DNA from: Pyrinomonadaceae bacterium
GTDB lineage: Bacteria; Acidobacteriota; Blastocatellia; Pyrinomonadales; Pyrinomonadaceae
DNA: 64,000 bases
NCBI GenBank assembly: GCA_028284415.1
Contig: JANQRU010000004.1
Coordinates: forward strand, 310,001 to 374,000
Direction of reading: 5' to 3'
Below are positions 62,291-64,000 of the stretch, one piece after another (positions within the stretch are counted from its first letter, which is position 1; every line of letters begins with the position of its first letter). A program made the translations under genes and the position numbers. The notes below the pieces were generated by a model. The model was not told the origin of the DNA and searched no databases. It saw nothing but the letters and a program-made list of their open reading frames with translations.

Positions 62291-63301
62291 TCTTTCGATT
62301 TGATAAAGTTTACGGTGCGGTTCTGTTTTTTGCCGCCAAGCGGGTTCTTCTTTCATCGAAGCAAGCGTATATTGCCGCAAAGAATTTATCGCTTTGCCAT
62401 AAGTTGCTATTGCCTGCGATGACAGAAGACTTCCCGGCGGTTGATTCATAAACGACATAAATTTTTCGGGGAAAGACGGCATCGTGCAACCGATGCAGAC
62501 TCCGCCATAATTTGCACATCCGCCAACGCCGTTTTGCCAACCGCGTTTGCCGACGTTACAATTTACGACCGGTCCCCAACAGCCGAGTTTGACGATGCAT
62601 TCTTTCTCGCCGTAATTTTCCGCAAACTTCGCTTCTTCATACAAACCGCCACGGTCGCAACCTTCGTGCAAAGTTTCCCCAAATAAAAATTTTGGACGCA
62701 AGACTTCGTCCAATTCAATCATTGGTGAAGTTCCGTTAAACTGTTGCAATAAATAAAGCAAAGTCTGTGTGATATTATCCGGCAAAGTCGGACAGCCCGA
62801 AATATTTACGATCGGAATTTCCGCTTTCGATTTCCAATCCCAACCGAGATAATCCGCCAAACCCATCGCTCCTGTCGGATTCCCCGGCATCGCGTGAACC
62901 CCGCCAAATGTCGCACAAGTCCCGACCGCCACGACCGCCCAAGCCTGTTCGACCAATCTGTCAATCCAATCGCAAACCTTGATTGGCTCTCCGTTTTCCG
63001 CGTCCGTTCCAAACGAAGCAAAATAACCGTTCTCCGCCAAACTCTCGTCGGGAATCGAACCTTCGATCACGAGTATAAAATCTTCAATTTCACCATCCGC
63101 CGCTCGCCGAAAAACTTCCAAAAAATCATCGCCTGTCTCAAAAGCCAAGATCGGATGATGAAAATTAACCTTCGGAAGATTTGGAATCACGCCGCCGATC
63201 AAATCCTCAATACTCGGTTGGGTTGCCCCAGTCAAGGCAACCGATTCACCATCACAACTAAGTGCGGCATTAAGCCATAAAACTGAAATTTCTTTAGACA
63301 T
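62237..63301 (-). CDS. hhyS: Group 1h (actinobacterial-type) [NiFe]-hydrogenase small subunit
   Basis: This 354-residue protein has no signal peptide. Near the N terminus is LNAALSCDGESVAL: C16 is followed by D17 and G18, and the position usually occupied by the second Cys of CxGC is E19. Later cluster residues are GTCATFGG, ISGCPTLPDN, HEGCDRGG, LGCWGPVVNC, GGCANYGGVCIGC. This is the pattern of HhyS of mycobacteria and HofK of Ralstonia, an oxygen-tolerant enzyme whose proximal cluster is ligated by three Cys and one Asp. It is preceded by a protease gene and followed directly by a kinase gene, not by its large subunit, which I do not find in the window. Confidence 0.95.
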   Translation of the reverse strand: MSKEISVLWLNAALSCDGESVALTGATQPSIEDLIGGVIPNLPKVNFHHPILAFETGDDFLEVFRRAADGEIEDFILVIEGSIPDESLAENGYFASFGTDAENGEPIKVCDWIDRLVEQAWAVVAVGTCATFGGVHAMPGNPTGAMGLADYLGWDWKSKAEIPIVNISGCPTLPDNITQTLLYLLQQFNGTSPMIELDEVLRPKFLFGETLHEGCDRGGLYEEAKFAENYGEKECIVKLGCWGPVVNCNVGKRGWQNGVGGCANYGGVCIGCTMPSFPEKFMSFMNQPPGSLLSSQAIATYGKAINSLRQYTLASMKEEPAWRQKTEPHRKLYQIERQSTVKSHQSSDDVKTDD

Positions 63302-63307
63302 ATTTGG

Positions 63308-63376
63308 CAGAAACCCGACCGTTAGGGAGGGTGTTCTTAAATATCCGATCCGCCCTTACTTATGTGTGGGCTTCTG
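63308..63376. repeat. REP-like palindrome family A, copy 2
   Basis: Sixty-nine base pairs with ends CAGAAACCCGACCGT and GTGTGGGCTTCTG; it matches the reverse complement of copy 1 (49233-49306). It overlaps the stop and last codons of the upstream protease gene and ends just before hhyS, so it fills the intergenic space. Confidence 0.85.
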
Positions 63377-63824
63377 TTTCACCAATAATTTCCAAAACCT
63401 TTTCAACGGCAATTCCAACCGCTTTTTTAACCGCTTCGCTCATTTCATCATTAAACTCTAAATTAACAGGCTTACAAGCAACGAGCAACATCTTTTTAGG
63501 CTTCGCTTTTAAATTCTGTGCCAACTGCAAAGCCTTTGCAGGAGTTAGATCATGAGAAATTTCCTCGTTATTTTGACCATCAAGTTTTGGCTCCAATACA
63601 AAAACGCTTCCACTTTTCGCCCCAACTTTCATCGTGTCAACCAAAATCACAAGTTCGTAATCTTCCGCCAATTCAAACGCCAGATCAACACCGCGAATCC
63701 CAAAATCTTTGACCGTCACATTCTCTAGCAAATCCTTTTTGAGTAACTCTTTAGCGACCTCGACACCAAACCCATCATCGCCATAAAAAATGTTTCCCAA
63801 ACAAGCTACCAAGATTTTTTTCAT
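63360..63824 (-). CDS. Hydrogenase maturation endopeptidase, likely for the group 1h enzyme
   Basis: This 154-residue protein has VACLGNIFYGDDGFG with the first metal-binding acid, LVDTMKVG near 63, and SHDLTPAKAL near 90, the three conserved positions of HycI/HybD proteases. It is only distantly like the protease at 53152, which suggests a separate large subunit, presumably HhyL. The last residues (ETEAHT) are encoded by a REP-like palindrome. It is followed by hhyS; the next gene upstream is outside the window. Confidence 0.88.
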   Translation of the reverse strand: MKKILVACLGNIFYGDDGFGVEVAKELLKKDLLENVTVKDFGIRGVDLAFELAEDYELVILVDTMKVGAKSGSVFVLEPKLDGQNNEEISHDLTPAKALQLAQNLKAKPKKMLLVACKPVNLEFNDEMSEAVKKAVGIAVEKVLEIIGETEAHT

Positions 63825-63830
63825 AGATTA

Positions 63831-64000
63831 TTTGCCCACGAATTACACAAATCTGCACGAATAAGAGAAGAGATTTAACAGGGATGAAGGGGGTGAGAAG
63901 GGATATTTTTTATTTTTTAGGTTCAAAAAATTAAACTTAAATAATCCCCTTCATCTCCTCCATCCCTGTTAAAAATAATCCGTATTCATCCGTGTCCATC
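63831..64000. repeat. Palindromic repeat region, CCCACGAAT family, copy 3 (runs to window edge)
   Basis: It begins TTTGCCCACGAAT like copy 1 and carries the CTGCACGAATAAG unit shared with copy 2. A 12-bp perfect stem TTAACAGGGATG / CATCCCTGTTAA (63875-63886 with 63961-63972) and a closing ATCCGTGTCCAT unit follow. It fills the region upstream of the protease gene. There is no ORF in it; the upstream gene and promoter are outside the window. Confidence 0.7.

Noticed and set aside
62237..63301. HhyS as the sensory subunit of a classical group 2b regulatory hydrogenase
   Set aside because: The motifs (CDGES, LGCWGPVVNCNV) are those of group 1h enzymes, not HoxB/HupU; the sensing idea is kept only as a hypothesis from gene context.

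Overview
The window is a stretch of chromosome with modest to low GC, almost entirely coding, probably from an Acidobacteriota (Blastocatellia-like) bacterium. This is an inference. It rests on a von Willebrand factor A protein of the acidobacterial VWFA-related type (7821-10043), on abundant TPR, CARDB and NHL secreted or accessory proteins, and on genes for two high-affinity, aerobic-type [NiFe] hydrogenases (group 2a and group 1h), a pairing known from soil aerobes that scavenge trace H2. No rRNA, tRNA, insertion sequence, phage or CRISPR array was seen.

Region 1 (1-5.3 kb) is phosphate and polyphosphate themed: a PhoR-like kinase cut by the window edge, a PhoB-like regulator, a SixA-like phosphohistidine phosphatase, a CBS protein and a divergent Ppx/GppA phosphatase. 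Region 2 (5.3-13 kb) holds a periplasmic lytic transglycosylase, the VWFA protein, a very acidic 665-residue protein and an Nfu iron-sulfur protein. Region 3 (13-42 kb) is central carbon and ion metabolism: a Ca2+-type P-ATPase; a probable operon acs-E1alpha-cation exchanger-E1beta-E2-ACP-kinase; a CARDB protein; a formate dehydrogenase alpha subunit with PEP synthase; three SLC13/RCK permeases; and the three-gene transhydrogenase. Three very good sigma-54 (-24/-12) promoter matches precede acs, the CARDB gene and ppsA, and a weaker one precedes the Ca2+ ATPase. This suggests a common acetate/gluconeogenesis regulon.

Region 4 (42-64 kb, all minus strand) is a hydrogenase island of about 21.5 kb. 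Transcription runs from high to low coordinates. First come a maturation protease, a group 1h (actinobacterial-type) small subunit HhyS, a PAS histidine kinase and a NarL-type regulator, then a membrane protein. These are followed by a duplicated DUF1641-like protein, hypA, hypB, the group 2a structural genes hucS-hucL, a second protease, three small unknown proteins, a TPR protein, another unknown, a NifU-Rieske protein (HucE-like), an NHL-repeat protein and hypF-hypC-hypD-hypE. The transhydrogenase genes follow hypE by only 61 bp. The HhyL large subunit is not next to HhyS in the usual place; it must lie upstream of the window or elsewhere. HhyS is instead directly followed by a two-component system, the most interesting arrangement here.

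The hydrogenase island is also full of short palindromic and tandem repeats, of at least five families. Two of them interrupt the hypF reading frame in frame. I did not see these families in the first 42 kb. All assignments come from reading sequence motifs; no database search was possible.
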